A stretch of 64,000 bases of DNA from Arabidopsis thaliana. Its lineage: Eukaryota; Streptophyta; Magnoliopsida; Brassicales; Brassicaceae. A program made the translations under genes and the position numbers. Under the pieces are notes generated by a model. The model saw nothing but the letters and a program-made list of their open reading frames with translations, searched no databases and was not told where the DNA came from. The DNA lies in the NCBI RefSeq assembly GCF_000001735.4, contig NC_003070.9, forward strand, positions 11,278,001 to 11,342,000. Reading direction: 5' to 3'. Of this stretch, positions 35,376 to 46,259 are shown in pieces; position 1 is the first letter of the stretch; each line of letters opens with the position of its first letter.

Positions 35376-36944
35376 TTACATTTGTTGCTGAGAGTCACAG
35401 TATTGTGGATACTTACAACTGCAAGGATGATTTCTCACCTGCAAAAAGTTTGTCTCTCAATATCGCCTCAAGAAGCATATACAAGATTGCCGTGAAACTA
35501 TGTTTTACCTTCCGTAATGTGAAAGATACCCTTCTAGAACTTCTTCTGATCACTTTATCCTTCACCTTGTCAATCTATTAGAGTACAGTACAGTGTTAAG
35601 CAATTGGAAGAGAATGCAGTAGGAGTTATCCTGGCGAGAGCGAAGGAGAGATTGAAATGAAGAATACCAACCTTGTGATGTGGAATGTAGTGATTCCAAG
35701 CATATCGTGCTTCACCGGATAATAAGAGCATAGACCGAGGAGGAAGATATAAGGCCTTTTTGATGCAAGAGGAGTCACCCGACTTCTCAGCATCGGTAGT
35801 TGAGGCTTTCCATGTGGAAACAGAGTATCTTCTGAATTCCATAATACAAGGACCAGCTAAAGAAAGGCTGAATATGCAATCTTCAAATGCTGAATGTGTA
35901 TCAATATGAGGCGATAATCCCACACCAGATGGGTACTCATTTACCTAATATTCACAAGAATTCCTCAGCCTTCAATGTAGTTAAGAACAATTATAACAGA
36001 ATCTTGATCTATATACAGAGTCTGATGATATACCGTTAACTGGTCCAAATTCAAGCTTGCTGAGCCGTTGTCAAAGTTCGGGAACAAATAGATTCTTTCA
36101 AGTATAGGAGAAACAAACGACGGAAGCTCACCGAGACGCTTTTTGGTATCAACATTTCTTGTCCCGTAACAAAACTCATATCCATAGTGTTGAACACGCC
36201 GTTTAGCAAGACCAATCCAATGTCGAGCATCAACAGCTGCAAGCAATTGCTGATAAAGACATGAACAATAATAAGTAACACAAGAGGTAAAAAAAGAAAT
36301 CAAATCCCTACAACATAAGCACATTACTAAATACCATGTACCTGTTCTTCTGCCACAGTGACAAAATCAGGTAACAAGAAAAGCCCTGGAATATTCAACT
36401 CTGAATCAATCAAAGACACTGGAACACAATCATTCACCTGCGTCTAAGCAAAAACATAAAAAAGGCTCATTGCAAGCAGATACCAAACAAACATAAAGTC
36501 TCTGTCTTTTGGTAAAGATCAAAACTTTGCAACATAGAGATCTAACATTACATAAAGATCAAAACTTTGAGATCCATATAAAAATCTAATCGTGATATGA
36601 TAAGACCCATTAATTGGAAGTACCTCGGAAGGTAATTGAAGAACTGAATATCGAATATGCAAAGAACGTCCTTTAAGGTCAGGACATGGTCGACCACTCA
36701 AAGCTTCTAGAGCTGCTTTCGCGGAGAAGGGATCAGCGAAAGAGACGATAACACGAACGCCGCTATCATCCGCCGCGTAGACTCCGTTTACTTCACCGAA
36801 CTCAGCGAACACCGCCGCGATTGCGTTGTGTGTTAGTCCAACCGCCGGTCCACAATTCGCGACGTATAGATTTGATGAATTTGGTTCTCCAGAAATGGAA
36901 GATGGCGATGATTGCGTCGGACGGACGAATCGCGGCTGAACCAT
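35376..36944 (-). CDS. ALKBH8-type tRNA hydroxylase, RRM plus 2OG-Fe(II) dioxygenase (At1g31600)
   Basis: Exons: 36944-36624, 36443-36342, 36249-36034, 35944-35672, 35574-35509 and 35438-35376. They total 1,041 bases (346 residues), and all junctions close in frame. The RRM is at residues about 25-105 (NLYVANCG, VRVIVSFADP). The AlkB-type dioxygenase follows, with iron ligands H226 and D228 (SPHIDTH) and H298 (AWNHYIPHHK), and the 2-oxoglutarate Arg in RRSSRRVSF. A Cys-rich end (NHPCSCKYPQYC) may bind zinc. In Arabidopsis this protein is known to hydroxylate mcm5U at the wobble position of a tRNA-Gly; the methyltransferase domain fused to it in animals is absent, as is usual in plants. A hAT element begins 97 bp upstream of the start codon. 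Confidence 0.93.
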
Positions 36945-37040
36945 TCTCGGAATAAAAGACTGTAACTTTCTCCGATCGTATAACGGCGAGGTATCTTCGC
37001 CGATATGTTCAATGAAAAAAACGATGACGTTTACTTGAGT

Positions 37041-38663
37041 TAGAAGTGTCAATTGGGCTGTCCAAAGTCCAATGGTCATGTCCACTTGGAACATTTTTTT
37101 CATGGGTTCTAATGGTTGGTCCTTAATGGACAATGGTCTGAAAATTTGTCCAAGACCATTAAGGACCATTGTCCAATGGTCAGCCCATGGCCAGCCCATA
37201 CAATGATGTTTATATACAATGCATTTTCACACAATCTCGTTAAAAGCTCTATTTATAACACCATAACATCAACATGAAATGAAGTAATCAACAGTGACAA
37301 CTCAAACATGCATCTAAGACTCTCTATATGCACCTACAAGTAAAGAAAAGAGACTACAATGGCTACAGGGAGAATGATTTAACAGAGAAACCCACACAAA
37401 AAAAAAGATGACTTGGTGAACTAGAGTAAGAAGATGACCTCCCACGTCTCCCACAGACTCAAAACTTACATACAATTCACAAAGTCGAGTAGTTACATAG
37501 ATTCTAACCACAGAGACTTTGTTCCTAAAGGGTTCAAAAGAAGGAGAAAGGTTTCAAATTTACATTACCATGAAAAAGGAATTGGGAGACTGAACAAGAC
37601 GTTTGAGCTTGTGCTTTCTCTTCTCAAGCTCAGCTGGAGCCTACAAACAAAACAGATTCAAGCAAAAACAAAATTAGCTTAGAACTTTTGTTGTATCATA
37701 AATGGAAAAACCTCAAAACTGTAGTTAAATAAATGTATCTTGCATGAATAACTTATTTTCCCTATCTTGTATGTTCACAGACAAATTCAAACAAGTTTAA
37801 AGGAATGTTTTTAGTTATCCACATGATGTATGATTCTCAGAATCTTGAAAGTGATCTAACTTATTGGACTTCAGTAGTAGTGGCAGCAACAATTTCGTGT
37901 TAGTCTTTTTCATTCCCACAACAATAAGAGTATTATTGAATTAGTCATCACTTAATTGATTTCCAACGTTTGGTCAAACAAGTGACGGATTGTGGTGAGA
38001 AACGATTACTTAATTGTGGAAATTAGCTATAAGAAATGTTCATAAACATTAGCGAACACACACTTAGCTCCATACATAAACACCAAGCTCTACACAATTA
38101 ATTACAAGCTCTACCAAAACCAAACTCTACATATTCTGTGAGGCATTTCATCAAACACATGGTTGGCATCAAAGGAAGGGAGAGAGAGAATAACAAAGAA
38201 TAGCAAATAAGTGAAATTTGGACAAACCCACAAGCTGAAATCAAAGAAAGCATATGCAGAATCACAATTAAGGAATAGCAAAGAACAAAGCGATGAAATT
38301 GCATCAGGACTTAGAGAACAAAATCGATGAGACTAACATATGAACGCATATTTCAGAGAGAACTTATTCTAATCAACGGATTCATATTCTAATAGAACTA
38401 ACCGGAGTAGGAGTCGAAAGAGAGGTCGAAGCGAGAGAGAGAGAGAGAGAGAGCTTCGTCGCCGAGAGAGAACAAAGTCGACGTGTGAGAGAGAAGAGAA
38501 GAAAACTGATGTGTTGAGAAAATTGATGGGCCAACCATAGACCGTATGGGTTAGCCCATTATACCCGTGGACAAAATTGGTCTTTAGACCATATGACCCG
38601 TTTTAGTTACGAACATTATGGATTGGGTTTAGCCCATGGTTAGATGACCATTTGACAGTTCTA
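37041..38663. mobile_element. hAT-like element upstream of ALKBH8, 1,623 bp
   Basis: Left end TAGAAGTGTCAATTGG; right end reverse-complemented TAGAACTGTCAAATGG. 8-bp target duplication ACTTGAGT (37033-37040 and 38664-38671). Sub-terminal DNA carries many GGTCCAATGG/CCATTGGAC motifs and a hairpin (TGGTCCTTAATGG ... CCATTAAGGACCA, 37109-37171). A GA dinucleotide run lies at 38436-38462. I see no transposase. The interior may be unrelated filler; no host gene fragment was recognised. Confidence 0.8.
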
Positions 38664-38671
38664 ACTTGAGT

Positions 38672-38930
38672 TATGGGCCTCATTAGGCCCATTTGATATT
38701 CACATGGGCTGATTAATATATTAAAAGAAAAAAAAAAGAAATTTGAGAAAGGAATAGCTAGGCCTAGGGCTTCGTCAGGAATCTCCATGAAACGCAAGGA
38801 CGTACAGATTTTGTAGCAGCCGAAGTAAGTTAGGTCCGATATCGCTACAGTATCTAGATTGCCTGCGAAGTCTGTAATGAAGAGCCACAAAAACTAAAGT
38901 CATTTGCCGAATCAAATCTAGGGTTTGTTT
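38672..38930 (+). pseudogene. F-box gene fragment
   Basis: A segment at about 38838-38885 reads DIATVSRLPAKSVMKS, close to the F-box motif in the following pseudogene (VVLARLPAKSLMKF). It seems to be a partial tandem copy containing only part of the F-box. No continuing frame. Confidence 0.5.
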
Positions 38931-38940
38931 AGGAGGCGCC

Positions 38941-39905
38941 ATGAAATGTAACGAGCGAGATTGTAATAACGATAACGGGGAGGAAGATGAGAAAGACACA
39001 AACACAAGTAGGTTAGACTTAGATTCGCTCCCTCTTGATCTAAATATGGTTGTACTAGCTAGATTGCCTGCCAAGTCTCTTATGAAGTTTTGATTCGTGT
39101 CAAAGATGTGGCAATCCATCATCCGAAGCCGAGGGTTCATTGATTACTTCTTCTCTATGTCCTCGAAGCAATCGCGGTTAAATTACCTGCTACCACTGCT
39201 TTGATCGTGGGATACGATCCTATTGATGATCAACACAAAGCATTATCCTTGAAGAGAAAAAGGTATGATATCTAGTGGTCATCTGGAGAACAAGTTATGA
39301 ACATTGGGAGATGGTGAAGTATGGATACACATTAAAGATACCCCTTTACCTTATAGGGCGGGTCATCAAGCGAGTGTATTCATCAACGGTTTTCTCTACT
39401 AAGCTGCTTTCTTAACCAAAACTAAAGAGACAGTTTTGGTTTGTTTTCATTTTAGAACTGAGAAACTGAGTTTTATCAATGCACTTAAGGGTTTTGTGCA
39501 ATGGGGAAGTGAAGCAGTATTCATTGAATACAAAGGGAAGCTTGCTTCCATTGTGAGCGACCATTATGATCGGTTTCCATAGTTTCGATTTATGGATACT
39601 AGAAGACGTCGAGAAACATGAATGGTCAAAGCAAACATGTGTGTTTCCCTCCTCTTTTTGGGATGATGTTGAGTGTGCTAAAATGTCATTTCCAGACACC
39701 AACAAGGCTGGTGAGATCATTATTGCCCCAAAGAGGTTGTCACTCAATTTTCGACCCTTCTACATTTTCTACTACAATGTTGAAACAAAAAACATAAGAA
39801 GAGTTAAAGCTCCTAGGATTTGGAGACAGTGAAGAGTTTAGGCGCTCTTATGGATTCGAAAGAACCTCCGGCTCCCGTGAATCTCTTGTTCTGATCGCAC
39901 ATAAC
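38941..39905 (+). pseudogene. F-box / F-box-associated (FBA) protein pseudogene
   Basis: Begins with a start codon at 38941 and an acidic N-terminus, then the F-box (LDSLPLDLNMVVLARLPAKS, MKF), which is cut by a TGA where family members have RCRFVSK. Downstream are readable FBA pieces in shifting frames: SVFINGFLY, RTEKLSFINA, YKGKLASIV, FDLWILEDVEKHEWSKQ, FYIFYYNVETKNIRRV and LLGFGDSEEFRRSYGF. At least three stops and several frameshifts mean no functional product. In plants such proteins are substrate receptors of SCF ubiquitin ligases. Confidence 0.8.
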
Positions 39906-40207
39906 CACACGTCCAGAGTGTTGGCTTTTTTAAGGATCCTAGAATTAATTTAACTTGATTCGTAGGATCCTAATGTAAGAGATAACTGAAAACTTGCCTT
40001 TTATTTTAGTTTCATTATTTTATCATGTTGATTTTTCAAATTTTCAACACTAAACAAGCTACAGTTTGTATTGTTAATCTTTTGGGTTTGCTGAGACGTG
40101 TGTTCATTATTTATGTTCATGTTTTTACTTCTTTAGTGTGTTCATTTGCTCGCTATATAGGTAGGTGTGGGAAGTAAATAAATTATGGATTGAGAAAGAG
40201 ATATACA
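39906..40207. other. Spacer to the AGL duplication
   Basis: A GGATCCTA motif is repeated (39937 and 39965). No gene. The left edge of the tandem duplication begins at about 40208. Confidence 0.4.
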
Positions 40208-40527
40208 GAGTATTGATGTTTTTGCGAATAATATATCCAAAGTAAGATTTTCTATGAAACAAAATATATTTGATTTTAGCAGATCTATTTAGTTATGTAT
40301 TTTAAGAACAAAAAACAAAGTAAAAACAAATTTATGACCAAACTTCTTCAAATATAATTGAAATATCCGGCTCTACGGCGCAGAAATACATTACCCAATA
40401 CATAAAAATATAACTGACTTAAAGGTAAAACCTTCAACTCTTACAACAATTAACTGAAAAGAAAAGACATTATTAGAGATTGGTCTTTTGAAATGGACAA
40501 AACACAAATGCAAACTACTGAAACACA

Positions 40528-41547
40528 TCACACAACGGTGGTGTTGGTGGTGGTGGTGGTGGTGGCGTTGTTGGAAGGCATGTGACCGGTGGTAGTAAGA
40601 CCAACGGTTGGTGGTTGGTGGTAGTTGTAGTAGTTTCCGTTCATGAAAGGGATGTGTGCATGCTCTGCAGCATAACCCACTTGTTCATAAGGATATTCCA
40701 TCAACATCTCCATGAATGGATCATCTTGAAACGGATACTGATGATTTGGATCCAAACTGAGATTATCATAGATTCCATGTTGGATCTGATGATTAAAATC
40801 CACAGGAGCTTGGTATTGAATATTATCACTAAAAGCAGTAGGGATATAGGGCTGAATCGGCTCATACTGATTCTGAGCCATAGGAGGACCGGCACCCGCA
40901 ACAGCAAGAGGAGCCGCACCCACACCCGCAACAGCAAGAGGACTCGCACCCGCCCCCGCAACAGCAAGAGGAGCCGCACCCGCACCCGCAACAACAAGAG
41001 GAGCAGCACCCGCACCCGCACCCGCACCCGCAACTGAAGTATGAAGCGGAGGAGGAAAGGAAGAAGAAGACGCACCATTGTTTGTAAGGAGCATGACACT
41101 TGAATTAAGCTGATTGATATAGTGATCAATATAAAGACTTAAATCTTGAAGGTCCCTTGCACCATACTGATGCTCACTCATCTTACCTTCAACACAATCA
41201 AACATAAATTGCCTAAGCTGAGATTCTCGGTTTTCACGACGTAGACTCTCCAGTTTCTTTGTTTCTTTGGTAATTTTGTCCTGCAAGTAGGTCTCATGAC
41301 TCATCATCAGCTTGGATTGTTCTGTCGCCGGCCTCTCCATAAACATGGAAACCGCCTCTTGAACACCTTCGGTTGACGGCCACACCACTGGATTCTCGTA
41401 CGGACTGGAGATTACCGCACATGCTTTGACGCCGCAGAGAGTTGTTAGCTCATGGAGTTTGTTCGTTATCCCTCCCTTCCTCTTCCTGAATGTGGTTCTC
41501 CTTGAGGTCTTATTAGCTATGAGTGATAACTTAATTTTCGACCTCAT
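40528..41547 (-). CDS. AGL86, type I M-gamma MADS-box protein (At1g31630)
   Basis: Single-exon gene of 339 residues. The MADS domain fills residues 1-60 (KLSLIANKTSRRTTFRKRKG, then LHELTTLCGVKACAVI). A coiled region follows (LRRENRESQLRQFMFDC), then a repetitive middle with a 10-residue unit (AGAGAAPLAV) about five times, and a C-terminus with HQYPFQDDPFMEMLMEYPY, HIPFMNGNYYNYHQ and a Thr run. The Thr run is encoded by a GGT microsatellite at 40540-40566. Members of this group act as heterodimers with M-alpha MADS proteins, mostly in the female gametophyte and endosperm. The TATA box is at 41611-41618 and there is no intron, as usual for type I genes. Confidence 0.93.
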   Translation of the reverse strand: MRSKIKLSLIANKTSRRTTFRKRKGGITNKLHELTTLCGVKACAVISSPYENPVVWPSTEGVQEAVSMFMERPATEQSKLMMSHETYLQDKITKETKKLESLRRENRESQLRQFMFDCVEGKMSEHQYGARDLQDLSLYIDHYINQLNSSVMLLTNNGASSSSFPPPLHTSVAGAGAGAGAAPLVVAGAGAAPLAVAGAGASPLAVAGVGAAPLAVAGAGPPMAQNQYEPIQPYIPTAFSDNIQYQAPVDFNHQIQHGIYDNLSLDPNHQYPFQDDPFMEMLMEYPYEQVGYAAEHAHIPFMNGNYYNYHQPPTVGLTTTGHMPSNNATTTTTTNTTVV

Positions 41548-41610
41548 TATCTTTGTTTTTCTTTTCTTTGGTGTGTGTTTTGTTTACTTTCTTGGCCCAA
41601 GACTGTCTTG

Positions 41611-41618
41611 TTTATATA
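41611..41618 (-). promoter_or_regulatory. AGL86 TATA box
   Basis: TATATAAA on the minus strand, 64 bases before the start codon. The same motif and spacing occur at AGL92, embedded in a conserved AGTCTTGGGCCAAGAAA-like context. Confidence 0.7.
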
Positions 41619-41639
41619 GAAATGAAAATTGTGCTTTTA

Positions 41640-43734
41640 CACAGTACGTGGCTTTTCACGTTGCTGGACTCATTAGATTTGTTTTGTGTTTACTGTCTCA
41701 TTAATTGACGAGGCCACTAATTAAAGCTATGTCTAAGAATAGATTTTCTTTTCTTTTTACTAAGAATAGTTTATCTTCCTATATTACTCTCACTTTTCTT
41801 TTAAGAGTAATTTAAAGTTTTGTTTATAAACTATGAAATTTAGTAATAGTTTGAAGTGTTTTTTTTTCTTCTTTTTAAATAGAGTACTCCATCTTCAATT
41901 TACATGTAAAATCATGAATATATACAAGCTCAAAAGAGTTGTTTATTTATAGAAAAAAAATGAAAACAATATAACGTGAGTCTTACGAAATATTTAGAAA
42001 GCACGAAAGTTTTTGAAAACAATGTAACATGAATCTCACGAAATATGTGTTCTATTTCTAAGAAAATCTTTAAACTACCTATATACATTAAAGGAGAACA
42101 TACCAAGAAGTTTGTAAACCAATATAATAAGATAATAAAATATCATTAAAATTTATATTAATTAATTTAGTAAAAATATTTGATACTTACAATAATAACA
42201 AATGAAAATATATAATAGTAGAGTATTAGAGAAAAATATATTTTTTTAAATCTCAGATTTGGTTATATGAACTTTTTTAATAAATATATTAAAAGAACAT
42301 TTGTCATGGCCTGCAGGTCCACCTGATTTTTTTTAATCATTAAGTTGATTCTAATTAAAAGGAAATTTGGATAAAATAACTGTTTTATACATTAATAGAT
42401 GGATTTCTTTCCTCTTTTGGCTCAGTAATAAATTAGTTTAGAGATAATTTGTTAAATCATGCATATATTATACCTTTTGGAGAATACTTTTTCTTTTATT
42501 GGGTTAGAATATTTCATTGCATTGCCAGCTAATTATAAGCTGTAAATAGGGAAATTAAAGATTTTAGACTACGTATAGAAAACTTCCAGTTGTTTTTACA
42601 TACCCAAAGAAATATCTAAACTTTAAAGTATTAATATTTAAATATAGTTTAATTATATATTAATTTTTGGTTTAAAAGCAAAAAATGAACCAATTAAAAA
42701 AAGACAAGTGTAATATACCCAAAGTTCAAGTTAATATACCAAAAGTTCTTATTTAAGAACCTTTCTCTTATTTCTCTCATACTTTTTTTGTGTGGTATGA
42801 TTATAATGAGAGAGAATCCAAAAAAAATGGAGGTCTAACAATAACCAAAAAATAAGAAAAACAAGAATGCACATCGTTAATTAGACTTTGTTTGACTGGT
42901 TCTCTTCTTATCAATTACATTTACAAAATGTAGAAATTTCTCTAAAATAAATAGCATATTTATTGATTTTTGATTAAATGTTTTCAAATAGTTATAAAAA
43001 TACTATAGAGTAGAAGATATTACATGAGAGAATGGTAAATAATTCAATCCAGTAGTAGTTTAATTTCCATTCTCTTTAAATGCTAAATTTTATTTCAAGC
43101 TCACCGTATATTTTTGGCTCAGATAATAAATAACTTTCATCTGCCATAAAACACTAATTTTCATGTTTATTTATATGTTTAGTTAGGGGCGACTTAAGCT
43201 ACTTATAGTTATAGGTCATGTTCAAAAGTTTAACTATAGATATCTTAAATAAGGTCCATATATATACATAAGAACTTTTTTTGGTAATCACGATCCGTTT
43301 AATCTATGTATTTAATTTACACATACTAAAACAATTCAAGGTATAGTCGATCTTATCTGAACGTTGTAGTAAGCATAACTGGTCACCAAAAATATGTTCT
43401 TAGTTGAAGTACACACTTGAATCCAACCCAAAAAACCTCGTCAGTGTTGGGATGATACACGAAGTGAAGCCTATAGTTGAAATAGAACGCTAGGAAGCCA
43501 TTTTTCTAAAAAAAAATCTTAATGAATACTTAGTAGGTGATAGGTACAGATAGAGATACATTAAGGCTTGTGTTAATTTCAAATTACCTTAGGCCCATAA
43601 TATATGCATATCCTAAAATATACCTTATTTTCTTAATATCTCAGCTTTTTATTTAAAATTTTCAGAAGAGCCAAATCAATTTAACCATATTCAATCTTAA
43701 TACAGTCTTTAAAACGGTTTTTAAAGGAGAAGCT
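41640..43734. other. AGL86 upstream region, AT-rich
   Basis: About 2 kb with no gene. Much of it aligns with 46260-48430 (for example GGCCACTAATTAAAGCTATG at 41711 and 46356), so it is part of the duplicated unit. Confidence 0.6.
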
Positions 43735-44328
43735 TCAGGTGGCACGCATCGAACTAGGAAGACCCTCTAAATCAAGGAGAAGTATCAGAAGGCACTTTAC
43801 TTAAACACCACAGTCTACTGCTTCTACTTGGAGTTGTATTCACTGAATTACCTGCCTTAGCAACTGCAAACAAAAAATAGAAAACCAGTCTCTGTCCCAT
43901 CGGAGAGGCCTTACACGGGACCAAAGCAAAGGCCTTTGGGGTGCTCTTTAGGGTCACATGAGCTAAGGATGCTACTCGGTGGTGCAAGGGAGTTATAACT
44001 CTTTCAAGATTTCTCCCATTCTTGAAAGAATCCAGAAAGCAAGATTCGCAAGTGTTCGGGAATATGCTTCAAGAAGCCCATGCATGACCAATGTCCTGAA
44101 AACAAAGAAGAAGGATTTAATATCGACAAATAATTGTATTGTAAAGTATGACATGTTTCAGAACATAAACTAAGAAAGATGTAATTAGTTCTGTTTATGT
44201 TTACATTGCCATATTGGATCTTTGTGGCATTAAGAAACGAGTGAGGAAGATTAGAGTGTTTGGATTTGATCTGATTTCTAAGCGCTTCTTTTCGGTTCAA
44301 GAGTGATTCACTGCGACCAATTTCAACA
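43735..44328 (-). pseudogene. Truncated copy of ROPGEF14 3' exons
   Basis: The reverse strand carries the last exon ([20 protein letters not shown] through SDTSP and stop) and part of the preceding one ([20 protein letters not shown]). An internal deletion near 43905 removes DNA that in the intact gene encodes the DDMNKADGT region, and the copy ends abruptly at 44328. No PRONE core is present. It was created by the tandem duplication that also copied the AGL gene. Confidence 0.85.
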
Positions 44329-44701
44329 ATGGTTCTCCTCGTATATATACTCAATGGTACTTCTCCTCCTATATATACAACTTCCGTCCTGAACTCTCTT
44401 CAAAATATTTAATCATATAAGTATTTAACCATAATGAAGGCTTGAAAAGTATTGATGTTTTTTGGAAACAAAATCCTATCTGATTTTGGCAGATCTATTT
44501 AGTTATGCATTTTAAGAACAAAAAGCTCGTAAAAAATAATTTGTGACCAAACAGAAATGACTTCATTGAAATAGAACTGACTTAAAGGTAAAACCTTCAA
44601 CTCTTACAACAACTAATTGAAAAGGAAAAGCATAATTAAATACTGGTCTTTTAAAACAAACAAAACACAAAATGCACACTACTGAAACACATCACACATT
44701 G

Positions 44702-44733
<32 letters not shown>

Positions 44734-44844
44734 GGTGGAAGGCATGTGACCGGTGGAAGTAAGACCAACGGTTGGTGGCTGGTGGTAGTTGTAGTAGTTT
44801 CCGTCCATGAAAGGGATGTGTGCATGCTCTCCAACATAACCCGC

Positions 44845-46176
44845 TTATTCATAAGGATATTCTGTCAACATATTCATGAATGGATCATTTTGAAACGGAT
44901 ACTGATTTGGATCCAAACTCATATTCTGGTTCAAATTCATATCATAGTTTCCTTGTTGAATCTGATGATTAAAATCAACAGGAGCTTGGTATTGAACCGG
45001 CTCCTGTTGATTTTGATTCAAATTCATATTCTCAAACTGAAAATGATCACTAAAACCAGTAGGGACATAGGGCTGAACCGGCTCATACTGATTCTGATTC
45101 ATAGGAAGACCGGCACCTGCAACACCAAGAGCTTGGTAGTGAACCGGCTCTTGTTGATTTTGATACAAATTCATATGCTGATATTGAACATTATCACTAA
45201 AAACAGTAGGGATATAAGGCTGAACCGGCTCATACTGCAACTGACTCATAGGAAGACCGCCACCCGCGACAGCAAGACTCTGGTAGTGAACGGGCTCATA
45301 CTGATTCTGAGTCATAGGAAGACCGGCACCCGCAACAGCAAGAGCCTGGTAATGAACCGGCTCTTGTTGGTTTTGATTGAAGTTCATATTCTGATATTGA
45401 ATATGATCACTAAAACCAGTAGGGACATAGGGCTGAACCGGCTCATACTGATTCTGGTTCACATTCATGTTATGAAATCCAGTAGGAACATTAACCGCAG
45501 CTTGATCTGCAACAACAGGAAGATTGGCACCCGCAACAGCAAACAGAGGAGGAACAGTTACCGCAGCTTGATCAGCAACAACAGGAAGATTGGCACCCGC
45601 AACAGCAAACAAAGGAGGAACAGTTACCGCAGCTTGATCTGCAACAACAGGAGGATTGGCACCCGCAACATCAAACAGAGGAGGAACAGAAGAAGAAGAC
45701 TCACCATATTCTGTAAGGAACTTCTTCCTGGCATTAAGCTGATTAAGATATTGATCAGTAAAAAGACTTAAATCTTGAAGGTCCCTTGCACCATACTGTT
45801 GCTCACTCATCTTGCCTCCAACGCAATCAAACATAAAATGCTTAAGCTGAGTTTCTCGGTTTTCACGACGTAGACTCTCTAGTTTGTTTTGTTCTTTGGT
45901 GATTTGGTCCCGCAAGAAAGTCTCATGACTCATCATCGTCTTGGACCGTTCTGTCGCCGGCTTCTCCATGAACTCCGAAATCACCTCTTGAACACCTTCG
46001 GTTGACGGCCACACCGTTGGATTCTCGAACGGACTGTAGATTACCGCACATGCTTTGATGTCACAGAGAGTTGTCAGCTCGTGGAGTTTCTTCCTTATCC
46101 CTGCATTCCTCTTCCTGAATGTGGCTCTCCGAAAGTGTCTATCAGGTATGAGTACTAACTTAGTCTTCGTCCTCAT
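44845..46176 (-). CDS. AGL92, type I M-gamma MADS-box protein (At1g31640)
   Basis: Single exon, 443 residues from MRTKTKLVLI. An in-frame ATG lies 18 codons upstream (46230), but the TATA box at 46236-46243 would place the transcription start downstream of it, and the AGL86 start aligns with 46176. MADS domain at residues 1-60 (FRRATFRKRNAGIRKKLHEL). The middle part has a 22-residue repeat three times (PPLFAVAGANLPVVADQAAV) and longer QNQYEPVQPYVPTGFSDH repeats. The stop is TAA (44847-44845) where AGL86 has a Gln codon after YPYE; beyond it the frame continues with AGYVGEHAHIPFMDGNYYNY, so the C-terminus is truncated by about 55 residues relative to AGL86. I recall reports of endosperm imprinting for this gene; the sequence does not show it. 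Confidence 0.9.
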   Translation of the reverse strand: MRTKTKLVLIPDRHFRRATFRKRNAGIRKKLHELTTLCDIKACAVIYSPFENPTVWPSTEGVQEVISEFMEKPATERSKTMMSHETFLRDQITKEQNKLESLRRENRETQLKHFMFDCVGGKMSEQQYGARDLQDLSLFTDQYLNQLNARKKFLTEYGESSSSVPPLFDVAGANPPVVADQAAVTVPPLFAVAGANLPVVADQAAVTVPPLFAVAGANLPVVADQAAVNVPTGFHNMNVNQNQYEPVQPYVPTGFSDHIQYQNMNFNQNQQEPVHYQALAVAGAGLPMTQNQYEPVHYQSLAVAGGGLPMSQLQYEPVQPYIPTVFSDNVQYQHMNLYQNQQEPVHYQALGVAGAGLPMNQNQYEPVQPYVPTGFSDHFQFENMNLNQNQQEPVQYQAPVDFNHQIQQGNYDMNLNQNMSLDPNQYPFQNDPFMNMLTEYPYE

Positions 46177-46235
46177 TATCTTTATTTTTCTTTTCTTTGG
46201 TGTTTGTGTTTGTTTAGTTTCTTGGCCCAAGACTG

Positions 46236-46243
46236 TTTATATA
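46236..46243 (-). promoter_or_regulatory. AGL92 TATA box
   Basis: TATATAAA on the minus strand, 60 bases before the ATG at 46176 and only 6 bases before the alternative upstream ATG at 46230. It therefore supports the shorter protein start. Confidence 0.7.
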
Positions 46244-46259
46244 GCAACGAAAAGGGTGA

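Larger units (their letters stand above)
40208..44328. repeat. Tandem segmental duplication, unit 1 (AGL86 plus ROPGEF14 3' fragment)
   Basis: Matches 44448-49022 in order and orientation throughout: AGL 3' flank, AGL gene, a long AT-rich upstream region and the last two ROPGEF14 exons. The right edge of homology is sharp, at CAATTTCA (44328 against 49022), inside a ROPGEF14 exon. The two units have drifted by many small indels. Confidence 0.85.

Noticed and set aside
36945..37199. N-terminal extension of ALKBH8 (MGWPWADHW...)
   Set aside because: The in-frame extension runs into the hAT element's terminal region; the family start MVQPRF at 36944 fits the known protein.
40582..41129. Arg/Thr-rich and Leu/Arg-rich open frames overlapping AGL86
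   Set aside because: Antisense or shifted readings of the GCACCC/GCAACA repeats in AGL86.
44746..45771. 341-codon open frame on the plus strand opposite AGL92
   Set aside because: Long only because the AGL92 repeats lack stops in the opposite strand; no homology and very biased composition (Arg, Leu, Ile, Asn).
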